A stretch of DNA of 64,000 bases from the NCBI RefSeq assembly GCF_036452155.1, contig NZ_JAWJZY010000003.1. The stretch is one strand, 5' to 3'. Shown here one piece after another: positions 55,387 through 64,000 of the stretch. A program made the translations under genes and the position numbers. The stretch is from Sorlinia euscelidii (GTDB lineage: Bacteria > Pseudomonadota > Alphaproteobacteria > Acetobacterales > Acetobacteraceae). Every line of letters starts with the position of its first letter. Positions within the stretch are counted from its first letter, which is position 1. The notes under the pieces were generated by a model. That model made no database searches and was not told where the DNA came from. It was given only the letters and a program-made list of their open reading frames with translations.

Positions 55387-55926
55387 GTGACGACGCGACA
55401 AAGTTTTCGATTTTTTCACGACAATTACGCGCATTTACGGACTCGGTATTGCCGGTCGCGCCTCTTCCATAGGGGGCATGTTTTTCCGGCTTCCATTGGG
55501 GAAAATGGTTTGACGGACTGCAAAAGCGAGGGTGATCTCGCGACTCCAGTGGGCATTCTGCCTCTGCGGCGCGTATTTTACCGTGCGGATCGGGTCCACC
55601 CCCCGGAGACAGATCTGCCCTGCCGCGCCATCAGGCCGGAAGATGGCTGGAGTGACGATCCCGGAAGCTTAACTTATAACCGCCTCATCCAGCGGCCCCA
55701 CACGGCGCGCCATGAGACGCTTATGCGGGATGACCATGCTTATGACATCGTGGCCGTGCTGGGTTGGAATGACGACCCGCCAAGGCCCGGACAGGGCTCA
55801 GCCATTTTTCTGCATCAAAAGCCGCAGAGCGGCGTGACAGCTGGGTGCATCGCCCTCTCACCACGTGATCTGCGTCATTTCCTCAGTTTGTATCCGAGGG
55901 GTATTATCGTCCACCCGTCAAGATGA
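55387..55926 (+). CDS. L,D-transpeptidase family protein
   Basis: The family makes 3-3 peptidoglycan cross-links or attaches proteins to the wall. The 179-residue product carries the YkuD motif: H143 in FLHQK and C154 in SGVTAGCIALS, with GDLATPVGILPL as the opening of the domain. There is no obvious signal peptide, odd for a wall enzyme; short single-domain L,D-transpeptidase-like proteins of this type are common in alphaproteobacteria. The GTG start has GAGGA six bases upstream. Its end overlaps the convergent antiporter gene by nine bases. Substrate not inferred. Confidence 0.85.
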   Translation: MTTRQSFRFFHDNYAHLRTRYCRSRLFHRGHVFPASIGENGLTDCKSEGDLATPVGILPLRRVFYRADRVHPPETDLPCRAIRPEDGWSDDPGSLTYNRLIQRPHTARHETLMRDDHAYDIVAVLGWNDDPPRPGQGSAIFLHQKPQSGVTAGCIALSPRDLRHFLSLYPRGIIVHPSR

Positions 55927-57804
55927 CGCGCCCTCATCCTGCGCGCCGCTCCCTCCCCGCATTTCCTCCGACGTGGATGGCGGGTCCAGGATTTCTTCAG
56001 CGCTCAATATATTTTGCGGGACAAAACTGAAAAGCAGATCGCCCGTTCCCGGTTTCAGCTTCGGGCCGTCTTCTGTCGAGTAAATGGTGATCGACACGCC
56101 CTTCTTGACGTAAAAAAGGTCCAGTCGCTCTGTATTCACCCCGATGGAAGGCAAAAGGGCCTCATCCACAATGAAACATCTGAAGCGCCAATTCTTTTTG
56201 TAAAGCGTTTCGAAAAGACTGTAATTCCACGACGGTTCACCCATCAGGCGGCCCCGCGCATCGCGGGAGAGTCCGTGATGAAAATCCATACGCGACACGC
56301 CCGGACTGATCTGGAAAACACGCTGACGCCCCATATCGGGGGCGAGGTGGGCGCATATCAAACCGTTATAAATCGCATCCGGCGTGGCGGCGATTAGATA
56401 ATCACCGGGCCGCTCTTCCAAGGCCTCCTGCCCGAAGGGCGATAATACCTCAGCCCGCAAGGTGGGCACGCCATTCCTTGCAGCGGGCATCAGGGCGGTT
56501 GAGCGATAATCGACAAGAAGGACGGGAAGTTTCTCCCGATGCACGGTGGCGGCGAGGTTGCTCACCCAGGGTGAAGCACCGACCAGCATGAGGACAGGCT
56601 CATTGGATAATGTCAGGCCCAGCACACGCGCCAGCGGGCGCAATGAAAACCCGTGGAAGATCATCGTGCCGCCGATGATCGCAAAAATGGCGGGCATAAT
56701 GACATCCGCGCTGCTGTAACCGGAATCCGCGATACGTAGCCCCGCCGCGCCAGCCACCGCGGCGGCGACGATGCCGCGTGGCGCGATCCACGCGACAAAG
56801 AGGCGTTCCTGCCAGGTCAGGTCGGAGCGAATGGTTGAAAGCAGGATGGCGACGGGCCGCACGACAAACAGAACCGTCAGCATCAGCGCAACGATGGAGA
56901 ATGACAGGCGCGTCAGCACGTCCCGTTGAAGATCAGCCGTCATGAGGATGAACAGCACGGCAACGACGAGTGAGACAAGCGCCTCCTTGACCCGCCGCAA
57001 TTGCGCCATGCCTGGCACATGCAGATTGGTCAACGCCATGCCGAAAACGGTTGCGCCAATCAGCCCGGCACCTTCCATGAAAGTCGTGCACAGCGCAAAG
57101 ATCAGCAATGCCAATGTCAGGAGGAGCGGGGTTTTGAGTGTCTCCGGCATCAGGTCCCGCACAAAAAGCGCGCGCACGCCATAGGCGGGCAGGATACCCG
57201 CCGCGACGGAAAGGGCGGAGGAGGCCAGCAGGTCCGGGAGGGTCAGGCGCAGAAAGCCCTGCGTCCCGATCGGCACGGGCGCAACGACGATTTGCAGCAC
57301 AACGGCGGCGAGGATGGCGCCGATCGGGTCATTGATGATCGCCTCCCATCTGAGGAAAGCGGCGACCCGCGTGCTGAGCTTGTTGAGGCGCAAAAGCGGC
57401 AACACGACGGTGGGGCCCGTCACGGTGATGATCGCGCCGAAAAGGGCGGCCACCTCCCAATCCATCTTTCCGACTTCGTAGGCAGCAGCCCAGCCAAGCC
57501 CCCAACTGAGCGGCAGGGCGAGGAAGATCAAACGCTTAACGCCGTCACCCGCCTTCTGCAACTGGCGGAAATCGAGGAGCAGGCCCCCTTCGAAAACGAT
57601 AATGGCGACCAGAGACGAGACAAGGGGTCGGAAGAGCCAGCCCAGCGATTCTGATGGATGCAACACGCCCAGTCCCGGCCCGAAAGCCAATCCGAGGCAG
57701 AAAAGTATGACAATGGCGGGTAATTTGAAGCGCCACGCCACCCACTGGGCCGCGACACCGGCGCCGAGTGTCAGGCATAATCCTATCAGAATCGCAGTGG
57801 CCAT
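55918..57804 (-). CDS. CPA1-type sodium/proton antiporter with C-terminal TrkA-N-like domain
   Basis: This is an inner-membrane monovalent cation/proton antiporter of the NhaP/CPA1 group. The 628-residue protein has about twelve membrane helices in its first 400 residues; EAIINDPIGAIL in the fifth holds the ND pair that binds the ion, and VFEGGLLLDF and WIAPRGIVAAA are other family marks. After this, VLMLVGASPWVSNLAATVHR is a nucleotide-binding (Rossmann, TrkA-N-like) stretch, and the tail is cytoplasmic. It could support Na+/K+ and pH balance in an acid-producing organism; that is an inference. It is 108 bases from rsmB and points the same way. Confidence 0.88.
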   Translation of the reverse strand: MATAILIGLCLTLGAGVAAQWVAWRFKLPAIVILFCLGLAFGPGLGVLHPSESLGWLFRPLVSSLVAIIVFEGGLLLDFRQLQKAGDGVKRLIFLALPLSWGLGWAAAYEVGKMDWEVAALFGAIITVTGPTVVLPLLRLNKLSTRVAAFLRWEAIINDPIGAILAAVVLQIVVAPVPIGTQGFLRLTLPDLLASSALSVAAGILPAYGVRALFVRDLMPETLKTPLLLTLALLIFALCTTFMEGAGLIGATVFGMALTNLHVPGMAQLRRVKEALVSLVVAVLFILMTADLQRDVLTRLSFSIVALMLTVLFVVRPVAILLSTIRSDLTWQERLFVAWIAPRGIVAAAVAGAAGLRIADSGYSSADVIMPAIFAIIGGTMIFHGFSLRPLARVLGLTLSNEPVLMLVGASPWVSNLAATVHREKLPVLLVDYRSTALMPAARNGVPTLRAEVLSPFGQEALEERPGDYLIAATPDAIYNGLICAHLAPDMGRQRVFQISPGVSRMDFHHGLSRDARGRLMGEPSWNYSLFETLYKKNWRFRCFIVDEALLPSIGVNTERLDLFYVKKGVSITIYSTEDGPKLKPGTGDLLFSFVPQNILSAEEILDPPSTSEEMRGGSGAQDEGASS

Positions 57805-57905
57805 GAATTCTACCGTCCTTCAATGACACGCTAATAGCGTCAAGAGTCTGATTTTAAACGTAAAAATCTGTCATTACAGCATAGGCCGTTCGGCCCGCCG
57901 CGCGC

Positions 57906-59197
57906 TTACGCGTCTTTTCTTACCAGAGTCGCGGCGAAAAAACCGTCCGTATGGTTTGCCGCGGGCGTCAGGCTGAATTGCGTCTCTCCGCGCAGAACGG
58001 GCGGAAGGTGCGTAGCTTCCGGCGCGATCAATGAGAAGGATTCATGGCGCTGACAAAATGCAGCAATCTGATCCTCATTTTCCGCCGGTAGAAGGGAGCA
58101 TGTGGCGTAAACAAGGCGCCCGCCCGGACGGACGAGCCGCGCGGCTGTGTCGAGGATCTGCGCCTGCTTGGCAACGAGTTCCTCAATGTCATTTTCCGAC
58201 AGGTGAATCCGCGCATCGGGATTACGCCGCCAGGTGCCGGAGCCGGAGCATGGCGCGTCCACCAGCACGCGGTCAAAACGACCTTCCCGCCTTTTGACCC
58301 ATTTATCACCGGATGTGAAAACATGACGCTCAACATTATGGACGCCGGCCCGCCTCAGCCTCTTGACGGCACCTTCCAATCGCGGTGAGGAAACATCGCA
58401 GGCGGTGATATGTCCACGATTTTCCATGAGCATGGCGAGGGCCAGCGTCTTGCCGCCCGCCCCTGCACAGAAATCAACGATCCTTTCCCCCGGCTGCGGA
58501 TCAACACAGGCCGCGATAAGCTGGCTGCCCTCATCATGGATTTCGACCAGACCGTCCTTGAAGGCGGCTGTCGCAGTAACGGACAGGCGCGACGGGGCGC
58601 GTAGGCCCCAAGGGGATAAAGGCGTTTCGGTAACGTGAATCTGCTCATCCGCCAGGTTTTTCTTGGCGGAAGCCCGATCAGATTTCAGGAGGTTCACCCG
58701 AAGGTCAAGCGGTGCGGGCGCATCCATGGCGCGCATCTCTTCTTCCAGCCGGTCACCGAAACGCGCGACCAAGGTGGCTTCCAGGAATTTCGGGTATTCC
58801 AGCCGCACATCCTGCGGCATGGCGTCATCGTCCAATGTGCGCCCGGCCAGGGCCTCCAGCCCTCGCGCCTCCCGTGTGGATAAGGGGATTGCGCGAAGCG
58901 ATCCCCATCGAAAAGACGCGCCACATCCGCCACCGCCTCACCGGAGAAAATCAGCGAGGCGGCGCAGAGGAGACGGGGGGACGCGCCGCCATCAATGGGG
59001 GCCAGGTGCCAATGCAGGCGCTTCCACTTGCGCAGGACGTCCCAAACAATCGCGGAGATTGCGCGCCGGTCACCGCCACCAATAAAGCGTCGGTCTCGGA
59101 AGAACTGGTTGGCTGTGGCGTCAGCCGGGCGGCGTGGATGATTTTCGATCGCGCAGAGGAGATCAATGGCAGAAGATAAACGTGCTTTAGGGGTCAT
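57906..59197 (-). CDS. rsmB: RsmB-family rRNA (cytosine-5)-methyltransferase (one frameshift)
   Basis: The protein methylates a cytosine in RNA with SAM, in the RsmB/NOP2 family. Restored length is 430 residues. An N-terminal NusB-like part is followed by the methyltransferase domain: VDFCAGAGGKTLAL (SAM site), ITACDVSSPRL, LVDAPCSGSGTWRRNPDARI with one catalytic cysteine and YATCSLLPAENE with the other. The frame breaks near 58884-58887 (G4): one extra base turns RFAQSPYPHGRRE into an in-frame ...LSTREARGLEALAGRTLDDDAM. An added A two bases away would serve equally. It starts 24 bases after guaB. Confidence 0.88.
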
Positions 59198-59220
59198 GAC
59201 GCTACCCCTAACCTTTTTTC

Positions 59221-60722
59221 TTAATCCTGGCGATAGTTCGGCGCTTCACGGGTGATCTTGACGTCATGGACGTGGCTTTCCCGCAAGCCGGCATTGGTGA
59301 TCCGCCGGAATTTGGTATTTTTCTGCAAGTCGGCGATTGTCGCGGCACCTGTGTAACCCATACCGGCCCGCAAACCACCAACAAGCTGATGCACAACGGC
59401 GGCCATACCCCCTTATAAGGCACCTGCCCCTCTATCCCTTCCGGCACGAGCTTCAACGCGTCCTTGACTTCCTGCTGGAAATAGCGATCAGCCGAACCAC
59501 GCGCCATCGCGCCCAGCGAGCCCATGCCGCGATAACTTTTATAAGACCGTCCCTGATAGAGGAAGACCTCACCGGGGCTCTCCTCACATCCCGCGAGGAG
59601 GGAGCCCACCATAACGGCATCTGCCCCGGCGCCGATCGCCTTGACGATATCGCCCGAGGTGCGGACGCCACCATCCGCGATGGCGGAAATCCCGCTTTCA
59701 TGGCAGGCCAAGGCGGTTTCCATCACGGCGGAGAATTGCGGCACGCCGACACCCGCTACCACGCGCGTGGTGCAGATGGAGCCGGGACCGATCCCGATTT
59801 TGACGCATTTCGCACCGGCTTTGGCCAGGGCCATGGCGGCTTCCGGGGTTGCGACATTGCCACCGATAATCTGCACGTCAGGATAGCGGTCTCGCAAGGC
59901 GGCCACAGTATGCAGCACGCCAGCGGAATGGCCATGCGCCGTATCCACGACTATGACATCAACGCCGGCCTCGATCAACGCGGCGGCGCGCTTCAGTCCG
60001 TCATCGCCGACGCCAATCGCGGCCGCGCAGCGCAGGCGGCCCATTCCGTCCTTGATCGCGAGCGGGTGGGCCTCCGACTTATCCATATCCTTGACCGTGA
60101 TCAGCCCGATGCAGCGATCGTGATCATCCACCACAAGCAATTTTTCGATACGATGTTGATGGAGGAGCTCCCGCGCTGTCGCCGCATCGGTTCCATGACG
60201 CACCGTGACAAGGTTTTTATGGGTCATCATGTTTTTGACCGGTGTGGTCGGGTCGGAGGTAAAGCGCATATCCCGGTTGGTCAGGATACCGACCAGCTTC
60301 CCCGTTTTTTCCTGCACCACGGGCAGGCCGCTAATGCCATGACGTTTTGTGATGGCGAGCACATCTGCCAGGGTCTGCTCCGGGCAGACAGTGACCGGAT
60401 TGACGACCATCCCGGACTCAAAGCGCTTGACGCGGCGGACATGCTCTGCATGGTCTTCATTGCTGAGATTTTTATGGATGACGCCCATCCCGCCCTGCTG
60501 CGCCATCGCGATGGCCATAAGATCTTCCGTCACTGTATCCATGGCGGAGGAAAGTAACGGAATTTGCAGCTCAATTTCCGGCGTCAGCTTGGTGCGGGTG
60601 GACGTCTGGGCGGGGAGGACATTGGATTCGGCGGGCTCGATCAGCACATCGTCAAAAGCGAGGGCCTCACGGATGCGGCCGGCGAGTTTGTCGTGCCCCG
60701 ATCTCGACGATTTATTATCCAT
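59221..60722 (-). CDS. guaB: inosine-5'-monophosphate dehydrogenase (one frameshift)
   Basis: GuaB oxidises IMP to XMP, the committed step of guanine nucleotide synthesis. Restored length is 500 residues. The barrel is interrupted by a CBS pair (about residues 110-225, beginning VNPVTVCPEQTLADVLAI). The catalytic cysteine is C317 in GIGPGSICTTRVVAG, and SYRGMGSLGAM forms the flap region. The frame breaks in a C5 run at 59408-59412; one more base turns VPYKGVWPPLC into VPYKGGMAAVVHQLVGGL. ATG 60722 has GGGAGAG upstream; longer readings add an unlikely leader. It is followed by rsmB. Confidence 0.94.
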
Positions 60723-60885
60723 AATAGCTGACTCTCCCGCATCAATTCCCGGGAAGCCAGCGGCTCCCCACCGTTGACGCGTCCTCATAAACGATTCTGA
60801 CCCCGTTTGTGAAGAGAATTGTCGAAATTCAGACGGCAATGAAAAGAGATGATCGTGAAATCTTCATGCAGCCGCGCCGCCCGGA

Positions 60886-60912
60886 CGGCCGCGACCTCTC
60901 ACATCGCGGCCG
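60886..60912 (-). terminator. hairpin downstream of clpB
   Basis: CGGCCGCGA (60886-60894) and TCGCGGCCG (60904-60912) pair perfectly over nine bases, 22 bases after the clpB stop. No T-run follows on the minus strand, so it may be a partial terminator, a 3' stabiliser or part of the guaB leader, which starts 160 bases further. Confidence 0.4.
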
Positions 60913-60934
60913 CCAAAATCTTCCGACCCGGCTT

Positions 60935-63538
60935 TTACAACGCGGAAGCCGACTCTCCCGCAATGGTCAGGCCCTTCCCGTCAGCGTCAACCTGCACAGT
61001 TTCCCCATCTGCAATGCGCCCCTCAAGCAAAAGCCCGGCAAGCGTATTCTGCAAGGTGCGCTGTATCACGCGCTTAAGAGGGCGCGCGCCGTAAATCGGG
61101 TCATAACCCGCATCCGCGAGCCATTCCATCGCTGCCTCGGAGAGCTCAAGCGACACATGACGCTCTGCCAGTAATTGCCGCAGGCGTGAGAGCTGGATGT
61201 CGACGATCTGACGCATATCCGCGCGTTGCAGCCGGGCGAAAAGCACAATCTCATCAAGACGGTTCAGAAATTCCGGCCGGAAATGATTGCGTACAACCGC
61301 CATCACCTGGGCTTCGACAAGGTCAGGCGCCTCGCCCTCATCCTGCTTTGCCAGGATGTCGGAACCGAGATTGGAGGTCAGGACGATAATCGTATTGCGG
61401 AAATCAACAACGCGCCCCTGCCCATCCGTCAGGCGGCCATCATCAAGGACCTGAAGAAGGATATTGAAAACATCCTCATGCGCTTTTTCCACCTCATCGA
61501 AAAGGATCACCTGATAAGGGCGACGCCGCACCGCCTCCGTCAAGGTGCCGCCTTCCTCATAACCGACATAGCCGGGGGGCGCGCCAACCAGTCGGGCGAC
61601 GGCGTGCTTCTCCATATATTCGCTCATATCGATGCGGAACATGGCGCGATCATCATCAAAGAGGAATTCCGCCAGCGCCTTCGTCAGTTCCGTTTTGCCA
61701 ACACCGGTCGGGCCGAGGAAAAGGAAGGACCCAATCGGGCGATGCGGGTCCTGCAAACCGGCGCGGGCACGGCGTACGGCATTGGCGACGGCTTTTAACG
61801 CGGGCTCCTGCCCGACGACGCGGCGGCGCAGCGCATCTTCCATACGGAGGAGTTTCGCACGCTCCCCTTCCAGCATTCTATCAACCGGCACTCCCGTCCA
61901 ACGTGAGACGACGGAAGCAATGCCCTGATCGGTCACAGCCTCACTTACCATACCGCTCTGCGCTGAAGCGGATTCATTTTCCTCCCGGGCCTTGTTGATC
62001 TGCTGCTCAAGCCCCGGAATGACGGCATACATCAATTCGGAGGCGCGACCGAGATCCCCCTTGCGTTGCGCCACTTCAATTTCTGAACGTGCCTGGTCCA
62101 GTTGCTCCTGCAGTTTCTGCACCTGATTGACGCGGTCTTTTTCGGCGTGCCAGGTCGCGCTGAGCTGGTCCGACTGCTCCTGAAGGTCAGCGAGTTCAAG
62201 CTCCAGCTTTTCGAGGCGCTCCCGGCTGGCATTGTCATCTTCCTTCCGGATCGCCTCACGCTCGATTTTGAGCTGGATGATGCGGCGATCAAGTTCGTCC
62301 AATGCTTCCGGCTTACTGTCAATCTGCATTCGCAAGCGGCTCGCCGCCTCATCAACAAGGTCGATCGCCTTATCAGGTAGAAAGCGATCCGTGATGTAAC
62401 GGTTGGAGAGGGTGGCCGCCGCGACGAGCGCATTATCCGTGATGCGCACACCGTGATGCAGCTCATATTTCTCTTTTATACCGCGTAGAATTGATATCGT
62501 ATCCGCGACGGAAGGTTCCCCCACGAAGACAGGTTGGAAGCGTCGGGCCAGGGCCGCGTCTTTCTCGATATATTTTCGATATTCATCCAATGTCGTCGCG
62601 CCGATACAATGCAGTACGCCGCGCGCCAGTTCAGGCTTGATCAGGTTCGAGGCGTCCATCGCGCCGTCTGAGCGACCCGCGCCGACCAGCGTGTGCATTT
62701 CATCAATGAAGAGAATGACCTGCCCCTCGGCGCTTTCAATCTCCTTTAAGACGGCTTTCAGGCGCTCTTCAAACTCGCCGCGATATTTCGCGCCCGCGAC
62801 AAGGGCGCCCATATCGAGGGAGAGGAGTTTTTTATTCCTCAAAGCTTCTGGCACATCTCCATTGACAATTCGGAGTGCAAGCCCCTCCACGATCGCCGTT
62901 TTACCGACGCCGGGCTCTCCGATCAGAACCGGGTTGTTTTTCGTGCGGCGCGCCAGAACCTGAATGGTGCGGCGTATTTCCTCATCCCGGCCAATCACCG
63001 GGTCAAGCTTGCCGGATTGCGCCACCGCGGTGACGTCGCGCGCATATTTTTTCAGCGCGTCGAACCCGGCCTCTGCATTGGCGCCATCCACGACACGGCC
63101 GTTGCGCAGCCGCGCCACCGCGGCTTCCAACGCTGCCGCTGTGACATTGGCGGCTTTCAGAACCTTCGCTGAAGGTGAGGCGGATTTGGCGATTGCGACA
63201 AGAAGGCGATCCTGCGCCACAAAACTGTCGCCAGCGCGCTGCGCATCTTGTTCCGCCTGGTCAATCACGCGTGCGAGGTCCGGCGTTAATTGGGGCTGGC
63301 CGGCCCCCTCACCCTGCACTTTGGGAAATTTTGCGATGACTTCATCAATGCCAGCCAGCGCTTTTGCCGGGTCGCCGCCTGCAGCGCGGATCAGCCCGGA
63401 TGCCGCGCCCTCCGGGTCATCCAGCATGGCTTTGAGGAGATGTTCCGTTGTGAGTTGCTGATGATATTCCCGCAACGCAATCGTCTGCGCCGCCTGAAGA
63501 AACCCGCGACATCTTTCCGTCAGTTTTTCGATATTCAT
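60935..63538 (-). CDS. clpB: ATP-dependent disaggregating chaperone ClpB
   Basis: ClpB unfolds and rescues aggregated proteins together with DnaK. The 867-residue protein has the N-terminal substrate domain (residues about 1-150), AAA1 with Walker A GEPGVGKT at 207-214 and FIDEMHTLVGAGR, the coiled-coil middle domain (about 410-530), and AAA2 with GPTGVGKT at 609-616 and ILFDEVEKAHEDV. The start ATG has AAGGAG upstream. A possible heat-shock promoter lies 80-110 bases before it. Intact and secure. Confidence 0.97.
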   Translation of the reverse strand: MNIEKLTERCRGFLQAAQTIALREYHQQLTTEHLLKAMLDDPEGAASGLIRAAGGDPAKALAGIDEVIAKFPKVQGEGAGQPQLTPDLARVIDQAEQDAQRAGDSFVAQDRLLVAIAKSASPSAKVLKAANVTAAALEAAVARLRNGRVVDGANAEAGFDALKKYARDVTAVAQSGKLDPVIGRDEEIRRTIQVLARRTKNNPVLIGEPGVGKTAIVEGLALRIVNGDVPEALRNKKLLSLDMGALVAGAKYRGEFEERLKAVLKEIESAEGQVILFIDEMHTLVGAGRSDGAMDASNLIKPELARGVLHCIGATTLDEYRKYIEKDAALARRFQPVFVGEPSVADTISILRGIKEKYELHHGVRITDNALVAAATLSNRYITDRFLPDKAIDLVDEAASRLRMQIDSKPEALDELDRRIIQLKIEREAIRKEDDNASRERLEKLELELADLQEQSDQLSATWHAEKDRVNQVQKLQEQLDQARSEIEVAQRKGDLGRASELMYAVIPGLEQQINKAREENESASAQSGMVSEAVTDQGIASVVSRWTGVPVDRMLEGERAKLLRMEDALRRRVVGQEPALKAVANAVRRARAGLQDPHRPIGSFLFLGPTGVGKTELTKALAEFLFDDDRAMFRIDMSEYMEKHAVARLVGAPPGYVGYEEGGTLTEAVRRRPYQVILFDEVEKAHEDVFNILLQVLDDGRLTDGQGRVVDFRNTIIVLTSNLGSDILAKQDEGEAPDLVEAQVMAVVRNHFRPEFLNRLDEIVLFARLQRADMRQIVDIQLSRLRQLLAERHVSLELSEAAMEWLADAGYDPIYGARPLKRVIQRTLQNTLAGLLLEGRIADGETVQVDADGKGLTIAGESASAL

Positions 63539-63855
63539 GATCTTCTCCTTTGCCCCTCAAGCGGCAGCATGGTTTGAGCCCGACATCCCGCCAGCGGCGA
63601 TGCCGGATTTCAATGATAAATGTGGCGTCCTCAGGGCGTTTTCGCAAGTCTTCAGGTGCGATCTGGTCCCTCTAATGAAACATTTCTCATTATCATTCCG
63701 TTTCCGTTTTTTTTATTTTCCTGCGCTTTTTGAATAACGGATTTCCGATTATCTTTTCTTGTTTCATGAGGGTCGCAACCATCATTTTTGCTTTTAAACA
63801 AATTTTCAGGTTATGATATGTCGGATTGATAACTGCAGAGGGATGCCGCGCCACG
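63539..63855. other. intergenic region between clpB and the gene at 63856
   Basis: This 317-base gap separates divergent genes. The clpB-proximal third holds the candidate heat-shock promoter. The rest is A/T-rich (T runs near 63700-63720) with no repeat or RNA gene that I can identify; it must contain the promoter of the plus-strand gene. Confidence 0.5.
63620..63648 (-). promoter_or_regulatory. candidate sigma-32 heat-shock promoter of clpB
   Basis: On the minus strand CTTGCGAAA begins at 63648 and, 14 bases later, CCACAT occupies 63625-63620. This resembles the CTTGAAA-N(13-15)-CCCCAT pattern read by RpoH. Transcription would begin near 63612, giving a leader of about 73 bases. ClpB is a standard RpoH target, which supports the site, but the match is imperfect. 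Confidence 0.45.
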
Positions 63856-64000
63856 ATGCCCATGAATGAAGACAATGCCGAAACGCAGGAATATCAAAAT
63901 CTTACGCCGGAAGAAGCACTGAAAGCCGCTGAAGCAGCGGTGCATCATGTTGAGATCTCATCAAGCGCAAAGATCATGCTGGGCCTGACGGCCTTTGTCG
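63856..64000 (+). CDS. unknown protein, N-terminal fragment (runs off the window)
   Basis: Forty-eight codons are visible from ATG 63856 to the window end, with no stop. The reading begins MPMNEDNAETQEYQNLTPEE, then an amphipathic ALKAAEAAVHHVEISSS stretch, then AKIMLGLTAFV, which could start a membrane helix. The second ATG (63862) could also begin it. I do not recognise the family from this fragment. It is divergent from clpB. Confidence 0.5.
   Translation, partial: MPMNEDNAETQEYQNLTPEEALKAAEAAVHHVEISSSAKIMLGLTAFV

Noticed and set aside
59337..60557. 406-codon reading on the plus strand
   Set aside because: It is the antisense of guaB, whose motifs and catalytic cysteine are certain; long antisense readings are common in GC-rich genes.
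1785..60722. Calling holB, tmk, purL, pdhB, trpE, kdsA, guaB and others pseudogenes
   Set aside because: All breaks are single-base losses in homopolymer runs, restored by one base each, in mostly essential genes; sequencing error is the simpler reading.

Overview
The window is a gene-dense, moderately GC-rich stretch of bacterial core chromosome. The best fit is an alphaproteobacterium of the acetic acid bacteria (Acetobacteraceae). The pointers are: PdhB carrying its own lipoyl domain, the order rlpA-dacA-tmk-holB-metG-tatD, the order secG-pyrG-kdsA-eno-ftsB, purSQL followed by bolA and a CGFS glutaredoxin, and an ELM1-family gene. The genus cannot be fixed from the sequence alone. I see no CRISPR array, insertion sequence, prophage, integrase or plasmid gene. 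The window reads as housekeeping chromosome with a few lineage-specific small genes.

Layout. (1) 1-7000, minus strand: mlaD, mltB, rlpA, dacA, tmk, holB, metG and the start of tatD, mostly joined by 4-base stop/start overlaps; this run covers envelope, DNA replication and translation. (2) 7100-19150: uppP and an amino-acid permease (+), a secreted orphan, tRNA-Val(CAC), an unknown 628-residue protein behind an ELM1-family gene, a DEAD-box helicase, then glyA divergent from permease-hemB-yraN, and a small basic secreted protein. (3) 19280-27114, minus strand: purB, a sugar transporter, purC-purS-(Rap1a/Tai-like gene)-purQ-purL, bolA and grxD. (4) 27300-30770: terC, a soluble lytic transglycosylase, pncC and a His-rich secreted protein. 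(5) 30906-43553, minus strand: ppiD, trpEGDC, pdhA-pdhB-aceF-lpdA, lipA and a RatA/COQ10-like gene. This joins tryptophan synthesis to the pyruvate dehydrogenase complex and the lipoyl synthase that activates it. (6) 43877-48712, plus strand: secG, pyrG, kdsA, eno, ftsB. (7) 48781-53086: rpmG, lexA, a lipoprotein, pgsA, uvrC. (8) 53631-63538: xth, an orphan response regulator, an L,D-transpeptidase, a CPA1 antiporter, guaB-rsmB and clpB, then the start of an unknown gene.

The strongest window-wide signal is technical. Eleven genes (holB, tmk, mltB, the ELM1 gene, purL, pncC, pdhB, trpE, kdsA, rsmB, guaB) are broken by twelve frameshifts. Each is a single missing base in a short run, nearly always G/C. 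Restoring one base per site makes every gene length a multiple of three and restores family-typical sequence. Most of these genes are normally essential, so the breaks are most likely under-called homopolymers in the assembly. They are annotated here as single frameshifted genes rather than pseudogenes.

Biologically the points that stand out are: a Rap1a/Tai-like secreted protein overlapping both purS and purQ; the unknown 628-residue protein paired with ELM1; glyA divergent from a permease-hemB unit, which could link glycine supply to heme synthesis; and a repeat-rich control region shared by the divergent repair genes uvrC and xth.
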